Assembly: GCA_965208945.1 (NCBI GenBank)
Contig: OZ242366.1
Coordinates: 5,146,001-5,210,000, forward strand
Source: JAPPLB01 sp965208945
Lineage (GTDB): Bacteria; Acidobacteriota; Terriglobia; Bryobacterales; UBA6623
Reading direction: 5' to 3'
Length of the DNA stretch: 64,000 bases
Of this stretch, positions 25,477 to 35,620 are shown in pieces. The number at the start of each line of letters is the position of its first letter. Positions within the stretch are counted from its first letter, which is position 1. A model generated the notes under the pieces. That model worked only from the letters and a program-made list of their open reading frames with translations, did not search any database and had not been told where the DNA came from. The translations under genes were made by a program, and so were the position numbers.

Positions 25477-27948
25477 ATGAGATCTCTTGCCGCTGCTTCG
25501 TTCAGCCTCTTCCTGCTTCTCTGCAGTTGCGGCGGTTCGGATCAACCGATTGCGTTACGTCTCGTTGACCACTTCAACCAGAGGATGGTCGTGAACGTCC
25601 CGACACAGGTGACCCGGCCCGAGCCGGCGGGCCTCTGGGAGTTCGGAGAGACTCCGGAAAAGCGGCCGGAGGAGTCGCCGGCAACCTTGGGGTGGAAGGC
25701 CGGCGCCGGGATATCTTCTTTGCGAACCGAAGATGGCCGACTGCAAGGCCGGACCACGACGAGCTTTCCCATCGTGTATGTCGAGCGCAAAGAAGGTCTT
25801 GATACCTCAGACCTGCTGCACGCCGTCGAGATTCGGATGCGGGCAAGCAAGGGCGCCAACCTGAGCGCAGAGTCGCAGGGCTCGGGAGATTTGAATGTCA
25901 AGCGAATTCTGGAGCGAGCCCAAGGGCTCAGTGAACCTTGGAACCTGAACGCGCCGCTCATCGCCGGAGAGAACATCGAGACGTACGTGCTGACGCCGCC
26001 ACGGAACACGCGGCTGTCGAGTGTCCACAAACTTCTTATCCGTCCCTCCGATGAGGCAGGCGCGGAGTTCGAAATCGAGTCGGTCAAGATCGTTTCGCGG
26101 AGAGAGCATCTGTCGCGGATTCCGTCGGGCGTCGGCTGGCAAGGCTTGGGCGAGATCTACCGCGAGACACTGGTATCGCGTTCGCCTGAATCGATACAGG
26201 TCGACCTGGACCTTCCTCAGGATCCGTGGCTTGATCTGCACGTGGGCACTGTCGAGGACGCTGCGGTGACTTTCGAAGTGCGCATCGCTGCGACGGGTTC
26301 CGAACCGGCCGCAGGGGAGCTGCTGCTGCAGCGGACGGTGACCACGCCGGACCGCTGGGAGGAAGCGTCACTCGACCTTTCCGCACACGCCGGCCGAAGC
26401 ATCACGCTGGCCCTCGACCTGCGCGCAGAGGACGCCGGCGCACTGGGGTTCTGGGGCGGACCCGCGATTCGGGATCGGGCCGCGGCTTCAGCGGCCGCCA
26501 CCGAACGGCCTCAGGTGGAAGCCATGCCCGGGGCTCCGGCGCCGCAGGGCGTCATTCTCGTCGTTGCCGACACGTTGCGCAAGGACCATCTCAACTTCCA
26601 CGGGTACGACCGAGAGACCGCGCCGTTTCTGTCGAGGCTCGGCAGTGAAGGCGCGATTTTCCGTGACAATGTGGCGCAAGCAACATGGACGAAGGTTTCG
26701 GTCCCGTCGATTCTCACCGGCATGTATCCGCTGGCTCACCGGGTGGCGGATATGAGGGACCGCCTTCCCGCCGCGGCGGTCACTCTGGCCGAGGCGTACC
26801 GGGAAGCGGGTTACGCAACGGTGAGCTACTCATCGGTTACCTTCAGCGGCAAGTTCACCAATCTGCATCAAGGGTTCGAAGAACTGCACGAGAGGAGTTC
26901 CATCGAAGAATCCGGAAGCAAGACCGCCCGAACGTATGTCGATCGCTTAACCGATTGGCTCGAAGCACGAAAGGACGGGCCGTTCTTCGCATTCCTTCAC
27001 GTCTTCGACCCGCACTCGCCTTTCGAGCCTCGCCAGCCCTACAACGGGCGTTGGGCGGACCCTGCCCAGCGAGATGCGCACGACAAGAACGTGGAGACGG
27101 TCAAGGAGTTCATCAAGCATCCTTCGGACAGGAACCGCGTCATGCCGATGCTCGATGAGTTGAAGGCTTCGGGTGTCGACCGGGACGAGTTCATGGCATA
27201 CAACAAGGGCTGGTATGACGGATCGATCCTCGGAATGGATGTGGAGATGGCGCGCCTGTTCGAGAAGCTGCGGCAGCTCGGCCTAGCGGAGAAGACGTTG
27301 ATCGCGTTCACGGCCGATCATGGCGAAGGCTTCCACGAGCATGGGTACATGTGGCACGGACAGCACGTATACGGCGAACTCACGGACGTTCCGCTGATGT
27401 TCTACGGGCCGGCTTTCGTACCGGCCGGCCTCGGCTTCGACGAGACCACTCGCAGCATCGACATCGCTCCGACACTGCTGGAACTGAGCCATCTGCCTCT
27501 CCCGGAGACGATGCAAGGACAGAGCCTCGCGCCGTTGATGGCGGCAGCGCGGGACTTGCCCGAAGGCAGCTCTCTACGTGAGGCCGCCGCGGCGAACGGC
27601 TGGGAACCGCAACCGGCGATCGCGCAGAAGGCCGAGACGAAGCAGTCGGGCGGGCCGAGACCTTACGATACCGAGGCGTATGCGATCGTCTCGGACGGCT
27701 GGAAATTGATTCACCATCCGAAGCCGACGGAGGGAGCCGCGGAATACGAACTCTTTCACCACGCGGAGGACCCCCTCGACCTCAAGGACGTGAGCGAGGC
27801 GAACCCCGACAGAGTAAAGATGCTGGCGTCCCTGCTGGAGCAGGAACGCGCCAAAGTGATGGAAGGCGCCCTGGACGAGGACGGGGCGAGCGACAACTTG
27901 AGCGACGAAGAGCTGCAACGGCTGCGGAGCCTGGGATACATCCAATAG
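25477..27948 (+). CDS. Lipoprotein sulfatase-like hydrolase, alkaline phosphatase superfamily
   Basis: 823 aa. A lipoprotein signal (FLFLLLCSC) suggests anchoring in the envelope. Residues about 30-345 form an unassigned N-terminal region of beta-rich type. Residues 355-800 are a sulfatase-like domain starting GVILVVADTLRKDHLN. At the nucleophile position the sequence is VSVPSILTGMYP, without the Cys and Arg of the formylglycine motif, so it belongs to the Ser/Thr-type branch and may be a phosphodiesterase, phosphotransferase or Ser-type sulfatase. TADHGEGFHEHG holds the second metal ligands. SD AGGAG lies upstream. An LRR gene follows 10 bp downstream. Confidence 0.85.
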   Translation: MRSLAAASFSLFLLLCSCGGSDQPIALRLVDHFNQRMVVNVPTQVTRPEPAGLWEFGETPEKRPEESPATLGWKAGAGISSLRTEDGRLQGRTTTSFPIVYVERKEGLDTSDLLHAVEIRMRASKGANLSAESQGSGDLNVKRILERAQGLSEPWNLNAPLIAGENIETYVLTPPRNTRLSSVHKLLIRPSDEAGAEFEIESVKIVSRREHLSRIPSGVGWQGLGEIYRETLVSRSPESIQVDLDLPQDPWLDLHVGTVEDAAVTFEVRIAATGSEPAAGELLLQRTVTTPDRWEEASLDLSAHAGRSITLALDLRAEDAGALGFWGGPAIRDRAAASAAATERPQVEAMPGAPAPQGVILVVADTLRKDHLNFHGYDRETAPFLSRLGSEGAIFRDNVAQATWTKVSVPSILTGMYPLAHRVADMRDRLPAAAVTLAEAYREAGYATVSYSSVTFSGKFTNLHQGFEELHERSSIEESGSKTARTYVDRLTDWLEARKDGPFFAFLHVFDPHSPFEPRQPYNGRWADPAQRDAHDKNVETVKEFIKHPSDRNRVMPMLDELKASGVDRDEFMAYNKGWYDGSILGMDVEMARLFEKLRQLGLAEKTLIAFTADHGEGFHEHGYMWHGQHVYGELTDVPLMFYGPAFVPAGLGFDETTRSIDIAPTLLELSHLPLPETMQGQSLAPLMAAARDLPEGSSLREAAAANGWEPQPAIAQKAETKQSGGPRPYDTEAYAIVSDGWKLIHHPKPTEGAAEYELFHHAEDPLDLKDVSEANPDRVKMLASLLEQERAKVMEGALDEDGASDNLSDEELQRLRSLGYIQ

Positions 27949-27958
27949 AAATTTACGA

Positions 27959-29050
27959 ATGATCAAACATTGCGCTCTGGTGTGGACTTTGGCCTTGTAT
28001 CCAGCCATGCCGGTTCACGGCGCGGACTTGGACGCCGCCGATCTGCGCAGCAGGGTTCTATCACAAGGAGGCGATGTCGAGACCGACGACGCCGGTGACG
28101 TAGTGGGGGTGCGGTTCGGGTTCACCTGGGTCGCGGACGGAGACCTGGAGCACATCGCCGCCATCAACTCCCTGAAGCGACTCGACCTGTCGCTGACCCG
28201 GATCACGGACCTGGGAATCGAGAGGCTCAGGCCGCTCACAGCGGTCGAGGAGTTGAACCTCTACGCCTGCGAGCACATCTCGGACACGTCGCTCGCCCAC
28301 CTGCGCCACTGGAAGAACCTGCGCCGGCTCAACCTGCGCGGCGCCGACATCACGGACACCGGCTTGGCTTACGTTGCCTCGCACCGCCGTCTTGAAGCCC
28401 TCGACATCAGCGTCACGCAAGTCACCGACAACGGGATGGAGCATCTTGCCGAACTCACCGAGCTGCGGGAGCTGACCCTAGGGGCCAACAAGATCACCGA
28501 GCTCGGCCTGCACGTCCTGGAATTGCTGCCGAACCTGAAAAAGCTGAGCCTCAGCGGACTCCAGATGCGCAACTCGGGCTTCTGGTCGGTGGCGGTGACA
28601 GATCTGGACATCGACGTCATCACACAACTCGATCAACTCGAGTACCTTGACGCGGCGGATCTCAGGCTCACGGACCTGGGCGTGAGGAAGCTGGCGGCGT
28701 TACGGCGGCTTCGCTTTCTCGACCTCAGTCGAACGCAGATCAGCGAGGCCGGCGTGGCGGCACTCACCGGACTTGGCGAGCTGCGAACCTTGCATCTCTC
28801 CGGCGTGGAGGAGATCAATGACGGAGCCGCGAAATATCTGACGGCGATGGGCCGTCTGACAACGCTCGATCTCTCCTCAACGAAAGTGTCCGACGAAACT
28901 CTTCGCGAGATCTCGAAGCTGTCCAGGCTGAAGACGCTCTACCTCGATGGCACGATGGTGTCGGCGGAGGGCGTCAGCGAGTTTCGCGAGCGAAATCCGA
29001 ATTGCAAAGTACACTGGAGCGCGCAACATCAAGGTTCTCAGGACCCTTGA
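27959..29050 (+). CDS. Secreted leucine-rich repeat protein
   Basis: 363 aa. A signal peptide (LVWTLALYPAMPVHGAD) is followed by about twelve LRR_6-type repeats such as LDLSLTRITDLGIERL. It shares the repeat type and the short cap (LRSRVLSQGGDVETDD) with the larger LRR protein at 11242-13287. It is 10 bp downstream of the lipoprotein sulfatase and probably in the same transcript. No catalytic domain is seen; a binding role at the cell envelope is likely. Confidence 0.85.
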   Translation: MIKHCALVWTLALYPAMPVHGADLDAADLRSRVLSQGGDVETDDAGDVVGVRFGFTWVADGDLEHIAAINSLKRLDLSLTRITDLGIERLRPLTAVEELNLYACEHISDTSLAHLRHWKNLRRLNLRGADITDTGLAYVASHRRLEALDISVTQVTDNGMEHLAELTELRELTLGANKITELGLHVLELLPNLKKLSLSGLQMRNSGFWSVAVTDLDIDVITQLDQLEYLDAADLRLTDLGVRKLAALRRLRFLDLSRTQISEAGVAALTGLGELRTLHLSGVEEINDGAAKYLTAMGRLTTLDLSSTKVSDETLREISKLSRLKTLYLDGTMVSAEGVSEFRERNPNCKVHWSAQHQGSQDP

Positions 29051-29218
29051 GATCGGCCGCGCTACGAATTCGGACGGCGCACCGCCTGTCCGGGACATAA
29101 ACATCCGATTCGACAAGGCTGCCGGACCGTACTGGGAAGCATCGTGTGATCAACCGAAACGGGGGTAGTGAAACACACGCGGAATGGGCGTATCATGTTA
29201 CTGTTGAGCTAACGCGCG

Positions 29219-30526
29219 ATGCGACGACTATCCCGGCGCACTTTTCTTGGCGGATCGGCTCTTAGCGGCGCTGCGATCCGCTTTGGATTGCCTCCGCTCG
29301 AGGCGATGTTCAATTCGTCCGGGACGGCTTACGCCGCCGCGAACGCGGCCGGCCGGATCACCGAGTCGCCGATGGAGTCGCGCTTCCTGGTCTGGTTCAA
29401 CGGCAATGGCATACCGGAGCGTTACTGGATCCCGACCGAAACCGGCACGGACTTCCGAATCACACCATGCCTCTCGCCACTCGCACCGTTCCGCAACGAC
29501 ATTCACATTCTCAGCGGACTCGACAACGACATCGCACGGGTACCTGGTCCAGGCAATGATCATCACCGCTCGATGAGCGGACTGATGACGGGAGTTCCCT
29601 TCACCGGGCGTGGCGCGGGCGGACCCTCGATCGATCAAGCCATCGCGGCCAAGATCGGAGGCCGGTCGCGGTTCCGGTCGTTGCAAGTCGGGGTATGTCC
29701 GGAGTCTCACGGCGACAGCATTCAACGCAACATGAGCTGGGCCGGCAAGGACCGAGCACTCCCGCCGGAGCTGATTCCACAGAATCTGTTCAACCGCATC
29801 TTCGGCATCAAAGATCCCGCTTGGGTCGATCGCAAGAAGAGCGTGCTTGACTCGGTGCGCGAAAGCTCAACGAATCTGAAGGCCGATCTCGGGCGCCGAG
29901 ATCAAGAACGCCTCGACGACTACATGGCGTCCATCCGCGACCTGGAGCGCGCCATCGGCAGCCTGCCCCCCGAATACTCCGTAGTCGAGGAACCCGAGAT
30001 CAGCGGCGACATGAAAGACTGGCCGCACATCGCAAAGCTCCAAACCGATCTGATCGTGCATGCGTTCGCCAGCGGACAGACACGCGTCGCTTCCTACATG
30101 CTCACAAAGTGCCAGGGCCTGACGCGCATGCCCTGGTTGGGCTATACGACGCTGCGGCATCATGACTACACGCATCACAAAGCGGACGGTCCGGCAGGCC
30201 AGCGCGTGCTGCGCGACATCTGCCGCTGGCACGTACAGGAGTTCGCGTATCTGCTGGGACGTCTGAAATCGATTCCGGAAGGCGACGGCACCCTGCTCGA
30301 CAACACCTGCCTGCTCTACCTCCACGAGCACGCCGAAGCCAATGCCCACAAGAACAACGGCCTCATCGCCATCGTCGCGGGCCACGCGAACCAGCTTGTC
30401 ACGGGCCACCACACCGAAACCACCGGCACGACAGGCGACCTGTATCTCACGCTGGCGAACGACGTGATGCAAGCGGGACTCGACAGCTTTCCGAACGCAC
30501 GCCGCAAGCTGCTGGGCATCGTGTAG
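29219..30526 (+). CDS. DUF1552 domain-containing protein with Tat signal
   Basis: 435 aa. The leader SRRTFLGGSALSGAAI is a typical twin-arginine signal. The body matches DUF1552, a family of exported proteins common in Planctomycetes and Acidobacteria, often found next to cytochrome-like DUF1592/DUF1588 genes; no such partner is present here. Family-like stretches include RFLVWFNGNGIPERYW and ILSGLDND. The reaction is unknown. The stop TAG is directly followed by a family-A repeat. Confidence 0.9.
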   Translation: MRRLSRRTFLGGSALSGAAIRFGLPPLEAMFNSSGTAYAAANAAGRITESPMESRFLVWFNGNGIPERYWIPTETGTDFRITPCLSPLAPFRNDIHILSGLDNDIARVPGPGNDHHRSMSGLMTGVPFTGRGAGGPSIDQAIAAKIGGRSRFRSLQVGVCPESHGDSIQRNMSWAGKDRALPPELIPQNLFNRIFGIKDPAWVDRKKSVLDSVRESSTNLKADLGRRDQERLDDYMASIRDLERAIGSLPPEYSVVEEPEISGDMKDWPHIAKLQTDLIVHAFASGQTRVASYMLTKCQGLTRMPWLGYTTLRHHDYTHHKADGPAGQRVLRDICRWHVQEFAYLLGRLKSIPEGDGTLLDNTCLLYLHEHAEANAHKNNGLIAIVAGHANQLVTGHHTETTGTTGDLYLTLANDVMQAGLDSFPNARRKLLGIV

Positions 30527-30754
30527 CCTGCCTTTCTCACCACCCGACGATCGAAGCACGCGATAAAAAGGCCGTGATTCGTGTTTCGTGTCTCGTAATT
30601 CGTGAAAACCATGGGCGGGGGACTGGTACGCTCCAAAAGGAATGTCTGTCGGCCGGTGAACCTGAAAGGCCGTGTTTCTTGATCCGCCCGGCTCGCGCCT
30701 AGTCCTGACGGCCCTCTCACGCACTTCACCTCGCCACGTGGTGAGAAAGGCAGG
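30527..30754 (+). repeat. Family-A repeat with a nested family-B copy
   Basis: Starts exactly after the DUF1552 TAG. The left end is followed by family B (30565-30672) at nearly the same internal position as in the copy at 25115, then the right half of A. Ends 12 bp before the NIPSNAP stop. Confidence 0.78.
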
Positions 30755-30766
30755 CCAGCCGGCCGC

Positions 30767-31555
30767 TCAACGAATCGGCGAAAACGGAAGCGGCCGCAGA
30801 AACGTATTCGAGATGTTCGAGACGGCCTCGGCGTTGGTCCAGCCGGGCTTGTTTCGGATACGCTTCCAATCGGGGTCATCCAGAAAACGCTTCCAGGCCG
30901 CCTCACGAGCTCGCATGTCGTCGTACCAGACCATGTAGGTCAAGTTCGGCTGGCTCGGCCCGTAGAGGGAATGTCCAAAGAAGACCGGGTGAATGCCGCA
31001 GCGGCGAAAGATCCTGATCTCCTCGCGATTGAACATATCGACCTTGCGGCCGACGTCTCCGAAGGTCTCGGCTTCGTACGTCCGCAGATCGAACAGCCGC
31101 GGCGCCTTGCCGGGCTCGATCGCAGGCTCTTCCAAACGAGGCACAGCGTCGAACGCCCTGAGCAGCCAAGTCTCGACGCGGTCGAAGTACGGATCGTCAT
31201 CCTCGCCCGCCGCATCGAAGGCCTTGCGCCATGTCTCATCGGCCATCATCGCGGCCTGTTTCTCGGCTACTTCGGCCCAAGAACGATAGGCGGTGAGAAT
31301 CAGGACATTCGGCATCCCGGCGCCCAGGAAGACCTGCATGTAGCCCACCGGCCCAAAGCCGTTGCGCTTCGTCATCGGCAGGTGATGCTCCTCCAACAGA
31401 CGAACGAGCCGCCGCTGTTGATCGGCCTTGCTGTTGCGCAGTTGAAAGAACCGAAGTTCGAAGTACTGGTTGGAGTCCTGATGCATGGCGGCCGCGGAGC
31501 CTGCCGATAGGCCGGCCAGCGATGCGCCCAGGAAGGAGCGTCGATTCATGCTCAT
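30767..31555 (-). CDS. NIPSNAP family protein, exported
   Basis: 262 aa. A Tat-like leader (NRRSFLGASLAGLSAGSAAA) precedes two ferredoxin-like NIPSNAP domains: FELRFFQLRNSKADQQRR near residue 32 and the second around LFDLRTYEAETFGDVGRK near 150. NIPSNAP proteins are small dimeric alpha/beta barrels with no settled enzymatic role. It is convergent with the DUF1552 gene, and the two are separated by one family-A repeat that contains a nested family-B copy. Confidence 0.88.
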   Translation of the reverse strand: MSMNRRSFLGASLAGLSAGSAAAMHQDSNQYFELRFFQLRNSKADQQRRLVRLLEEHHLPMTKRNGFGPVGYMQVFLGAGMPNVLILTAYRSWAEVAEKQAAMMADETWRKAFDAAGEDDDPYFDRVETWLLRAFDAVPRLEEPAIEPGKAPRLFDLRTYEAETFGDVGRKVDMFNREEIRIFRRCGIHPVFFGHSLYGPSQPNLTYMVWYDDMRAREAAWKRFLDDPDWKRIRNKPGWTNAEAVSNISNTFLRPLPFSPIR

Positions 31556-31568
31556 TTCTTATAGCATG

Positions 31569-31612
31569 AGGAAAAAGCCGTGTTTCGTGTCTCGTGATTC
31601 GTAAAAAACCTT
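31569..31612 (+). repeat. Family-B heptad block, short
   Basis: GAAAAAGCCGTGTTTCGTG onward, without the tail, directly before a family-A copy. Confidence 0.65.
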
Positions 31613-31613
31613 A

Positions 31614-31791
31614 ACCTGCATTTCTCACCACCCGACGGTCGAAGAACGCGATACGACCGCCAGGACTTCGTTGCGCTTGCTTGCCGTGCTCAACGTACTG
31701 TTCAAGTACGCCTGCGCGCGCCAAGCGGCTCGCGCCTCGTCCTGACGGCCCTGTCACGCACTTCGCCTCGCCGCGTGGTGAGAAATGCAGG
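31614..31791 (+). repeat. Family-A hairpin repeat, short form
   Basis: Complete copy with TTAA flanks on both sides (TTAA-CCTGC and GCAGG-TTAA). A short family-B block precedes it and the tRNA-Glu gene lies about 95 bp downstream. Confidence 0.85.
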
Positions 31792-31886
31792 TTAAAGGCC
31801 GTGTCGTCCTGACGGGCTTCTCATGAATGGACGAATAACTCGCGTCTTGACCGACTTTCAGCTCTCTTCTAAAATCTTGGATGAAC

Positions 31887-31961
31887 GGCGCTATCGTCTA
31901 AGGGTTAGGACAGGGCCCTCTCAAGGCTCAAATACGGGTTCGAATCCCGTTAGCGCTGCCA
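31887..31961 (+). tRNA. tRNA-Glu (anticodon CTC)
   Basis: 75 nt including an encoded CCA. The acceptor stem GGCGCTA pairs with TAGCGCT, the anticodon loop is CTCTCAA with CTC at positions 34-36, and the T arm is CGGGTTCGAATCCCG. The D arm (GTCTAAGGGTTAGGAC) is normal. No integrase or attachment duplication is seen beside it. Confidence 0.95.
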
Positions 31962-32166
31962 GGCCTTCCTCGCGGATTCAATCCTATCCATTGAATCCGG
32001 TATTCCGCCCTCCTCAGCGGCATTCAGCGTCTTTCGGGCACCGGGGTCCGAGTCGGTATGAGAGCCGTTACAGCGCGACCCTGGTTCGACTACACTATCT
32101 GGGTAAGGATGGCCAATAGAAATATTGGTCCATCGACTTCATGAGAGCATTCCGTGTACATCATTT

Positions 32167-35100
32167 ATGACTACATTCTCGGCTTTACGGAACCGGCGTT
32201 CTCTTATCTCTTCCATTCGACACTCAGTACAGCAACAGAGAAACGTTCTGATACTTCTGCTAGCCTGCGGCGTCCTGGCGCAGGCGCAGACCAACACCGG
32301 CCACATCCGCGGCCACGTGTACGACGAAACGGGGGCGATCATCCCTGACACCAAAGTGACGGCCGTCGAGCAGGGCCGCGGCGCGAGGCGGCAGACCAGC
32401 ACGTCGTCTGACGGTGAATATTTCCTCAGTCATCTGGACCCCGGCATGTACACGCTGCGTTTCGAGGCGGAGGCTTTTGCCCCGTATGTCATTGAAGATT
32501 TCAAAGTGCGCACCGGAGAAACGGAGTCCTTTTCCCCGCAGCTTGTCGTGGCCGTGGCCGAGGAGCAAATCATCGTCTCGGAGGTATCAGAGCGGCCGGC
32601 CATCGAGCCCGACCGAACGCAGCAGTCCGATCATATCGATTCCGTTCGTATCGAGAATCTTCCCATCAACCGCCGCGACTACCTCTCCCTGGCGCTGCTG
32701 ACACCAGGCGTCGTGGACGTGAACTACGTCGCCAATGCGACGGACCGACGAATCGTTCCGACACCGTCTTCCGGTCTCGGCATCGGCGGCACGAACGGAC
32801 GCGGCAACACCTTCATGATCGATGGCGTGGCCAACGTTCTCAACACCGGCAGCGTGCGCTCCGCCATCAGCCAAGAGTCGGTCCAAGAGTTCCAGGTCAA
32901 CAGGAACTCTTTCTCAACGGAACAGGGCGGGGCTCCCGGAGGCACGGTCAACATCGTGACGAAGAGCGGCACGAACGAGTTGCACGGGTCTCTGTTCGGC
33001 CTATTGCGCAACCGCCGGTTCCAGGCCCGAAACTACTTCGATCCGGGTAAAAGCGCCTACACGAGGACACAGAGCGGCGCTTCCGCCGGAGGTCCGATCA
33101 AACGGAACAAGTCTTTCCTATTCGGCGCTTACGAACGCCTGGACCGGCACGAAACACTGATCGTGCCGCTGCTTTCCGACCGATCGTTCCTGACCTCTCT
33201 CACGGACTCGCAGCAAGCGCTGGTCGACGTTCTCAACGTTGCAGCGCCGGTGCCGTTCCGGCCTCTGGTGGGCGAGATCGCAGCGGGACTCATTCCCGCC
33301 AACCACCCCGGAGTCCTGGATCTCTTCGAGAAGAACAGCGGGGTTTTTCCGTTCGCGGAGGAGCGGCAACAAGTGGTCATCCGCTTCGATCACACTCTGC
33401 GTGACGGGCACAACCTTTTCCTGCGCGCGAACGGGACATGGCAGGACAACCAGAACACGACATTCGGTTCGCTGACGGCGCTGAACCGCGGACACAATGC
33501 CGAGGTCAACGACTTTTCGCTGGCTTTCGGAGATACGTACGTGATCAGTCCCCAATGGGTCAGCGAGACGCGTCTCGGCTTCGGGTACCACGACTCCGGC
33601 AACTATCCGACCGATCCGCACGGTCCGGCGATCGACATCAGCGGATTCGGAGAATTCGGCCGGGATTTCATTCTCCCTACGCGAGTAGTGGAGCGCGTCT
33701 ACCAAGCGCGTCAGAATTTCATGCGCGTCACCAGCCGCCAGACCCTCAAGTTCGGAGCCGACTTCAACCCGACCCGGGATTGGGTGCGGGCGGAAACATT
33801 CTTCAGCGGCCGATTCATTTTCGCCGAGGCGATACCGCTTTCGGCCGTCGTCGACAGCGCAGCCGGGCCGGGAACCTCACTACTGCTCAAGGGCCTGCTG
33901 TCGGCAGTCGGTTCGAGTCAACTGGTTAGCGCCGTGGACGCACCCTTGACGTCCTTGCAGGCATACACTCTCGGGCTTCCAACGGTTTACCAACAGGGAT
34001 TCGGCGACCCATATTGGAAGGGTTGGGCGAACCGCTACAACTTCTTCGTGGAGGACGCGATCAACATCACGTCGAACTTTCTGTTGACCCTGGGCCTTCG
34101 CCATGAATTCGAGTTGAAGACAAGATTTCCGCGAGACTACAACAACCTCGGTCCACGGGCGGGATTCGCCTGGAGTCCGGACACAAAAACGGTCGTTCGA
34201 GGGGGCTTCGGAATCTACCACGCCAGGATCGACGGTCAGACCACGTACATCAATGACCTCTTTGGCGACAAACAGCAGATCTATCAGGTGTTCATCCCCC
34301 TGACCGGAGCACCGGGCGTCCAAAGCGCCCTGACCGGCGAGCCGCTGACTTCCGCCGAAATCTACCAGACGCTGCAAGCGAGGGGCGTTCTCGGCCAGAG
34401 GGGCATCACACCCGCAGACCTGGGGATCCACGGCATCGACCCGGGGCCCGGCTATCCGTTGCGAGTCGGATTCCGCCTTGCCAAGGACACGGTGAACCCC
34501 TATTCGCAGCAAGGCAGCTTCGAAATCCAGCGTGAGATCGGCAGCTTCTCCCTGTCGGCAGGTTACAACTACAACCGCGGCATCCATATCATACGGCCCC
34601 TCGACCTCAACATCTACCAAGCCGGAACCAGGGAAGACGGCAGACCCATCGTGGGCTTCCACGACCCCCTCATCCTGCAAGACAACGTCTACGGCAGTTG
34701 GGCCAGATCGTACTATCACGCCATGATCGTGCAACTCAAGAAACGGTTCTCGAGAGGATTCACGATTTCCGCGCACCACACCTGGAGCAAGCACATCGAC
34801 GAGAACACCGACTACAATTCGTCCTACGAACCTCACTTGCAGTGGGACGCCCGCAACGAGCTGGCGCTGTCCCATTTCCACCGCAAACACCGATTCGTCG
34901 CGCACGCCGTGACACAATCTCCCCTGAAGGCGGGAAAGGGCCGCGGGTTCGGACACAATCTGCTAGCCGACTTCATGTTTTCAGGGATCATCATTGCGCG
35001 TTCGGGCGCGCCATTCAACCTGAACGCCGGCTTTGACACGATCGGCGATCGTCACAACGACACCCACCGCCCGTGGGGGCTCGGCCGCAATGTCGGGACG

Positions 35101-35364
35101 GGGCCCAGCTTCTTCGGATTCGACATGAGGCTGGCGAGGACGTTCACGCTTACGGAAGGGTTGAGCCTGCAGGCCATCGGCGAGGCGTTCAACATTTTGA
35201 ACAAAACGAACTTCAGAGGGGTGAACGGTGTCGTCGGGAATGCCTCGATCGAAGACCTGCCCGCCCAATTGGTCGGCCGGCGGGGACCGGTCACGGAACC
35301 TTTTTCGTTCGCGTCGACCTTCGACCCGCGGCAGTTCCAGTTGTCGCTGCGCCTCAGTTTCTAA
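32167..35364 (+). CDS. TonB-dependent receptor, Oar-like with carboxypeptidase-regulatory domain
   Basis: 1065 aa from ATG 32167 (a TTG 42 bp upstream is less likely). A signal peptide (VLILLLACGVLAQAQ) is followed by a CarboxypepD_reg-like domain (HIRGHVYDETGAIIPDTKV), a plug region (NRRDYLSLALLTPGV, then TFMIDGVAN) and a large outer-membrane beta-barrel ending in Phe. It should import a large or scarce substrate across the outer membrane. The aromatic C-terminus is typical of barrel proteins. Its stop TAA is formed at the junction with a family-B repeat. Ligand is unknown. Confidence 0.9.
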   Translation: MTTFSALRNRRSLISSIRHSVQQQRNVLILLLACGVLAQAQTNTGHIRGHVYDETGAIIPDTKVTAVEQGRGARRQTSTSSDGEYFLSHLDPGMYTLRFEAEAFAPYVIEDFKVRTGETESFSPQLVVAVAEEQIIVSEVSERPAIEPDRTQQSDHIDSVRIENLPINRRDYLSLALLTPGVVDVNYVANATDRRIVPTPSSGLGIGGTNGRGNTFMIDGVANVLNTGSVRSAISQESVQEFQVNRNSFSTEQGGAPGGTVNIVTKSGTNELHGSLFGLLRNRRFQARNYFDPGKSAYTRTQSGASAGGPIKRNKSFLFGAYERLDRHETLIVPLLSDRSFLTSLTDSQQALVDVLNVAAPVPFRPLVGEIAAGLIPANHPGVLDLFEKNSGVFPFAEERQQVVIRFDHTLRDGHNLFLRANGTWQDNQNTTFGSLTALNRGHNAEVNDFSLAFGDTYVISPQWVSETRLGFGYHDSGNYPTDPHGPAIDISGFGEFGRDFILPTRVVERVYQARQNFMRVTSRQTLKFGADFNPTRDWVRAETFFSGRFIFAEAIPLSAVVDSAAGPGTSLLLKGLLSAVGSSQLVSAVDAPLTSLQAYTLGLPTVYQQGFGDPYWKGWANRYNFFVEDAINITSNFLLTLGLRHEFELKTRFPRDYNNLGPRAGFAWSPDTKTVVRGGFGIYHARIDGQTTYINDLFGDKQQIYQVFIPLTGAPGVQSALTGEPLTSAEIYQTLQARGVLGQRGITPADLGIHGIDPGPGYPLRVGFRLAKDTVNPYSQQGSFEIQREIGSFSLSAGYNYNRGIHIIRPLDLNIYQAGTREDGRPIVGFHDPLILQDNVYGSWARSYYHAMIVQLKKRFSRGFTISAHHTWSKHIDENTDYNSSYEPHLQWDARNELALSHFHRKHRFVAHAVTQSPLKAGKGRGFGHNLLADFMFSGIIIARSGAPFNLNAGFDTIGDRHNDTHRPWGLGRNVGTGPSFFGFDMRLARTFTLTEGLSLQAIGEAFNILNKTNFRGVNGVVGNASIEDLPAQLVGRRGPVTEPFSFASTFDPRQFQLSLRLSF

Positions 35365-35467
35365 AGGCCGTGATTCGTGTCTCGTGATTCGTGAAAACCT
35401 TTGGAGAGGGCTTGGTTCACTCCAATAAAATGTCTGACGGCCGGTGAGCCGTAAAAGCCGTGATTCG
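35365..35467 (+). repeat. Family-B unit at the TonB receptor stop
   Basis: The receptor's TAA stop is the first part of the unit's TAAAGGCCGTGATTC leader. The full tail and a second AAAGCCGTGATTC follow. Confidence 0.75.
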
Positions 35468-35620
35468 CCTGTCTGCGTGCCGCCAAGCGCAGGCAGGTCT
35501 GGTGACCCGCACGGTCCTCGCCTCCCCACGGGATGAGACAGGCAGGTTCACATCCTGAGCGCATTCGCGACAACAAACGGCGGCAGGGCGAGCGTCCGAT
35601 TGCGATGATGCCGCCTGCGG

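Noticed and set aside
31887..31961. Integrative element attachment site at tRNA-Glu
   Set aside because: No integrase and no duplicated tRNA 3' end seen in the window.
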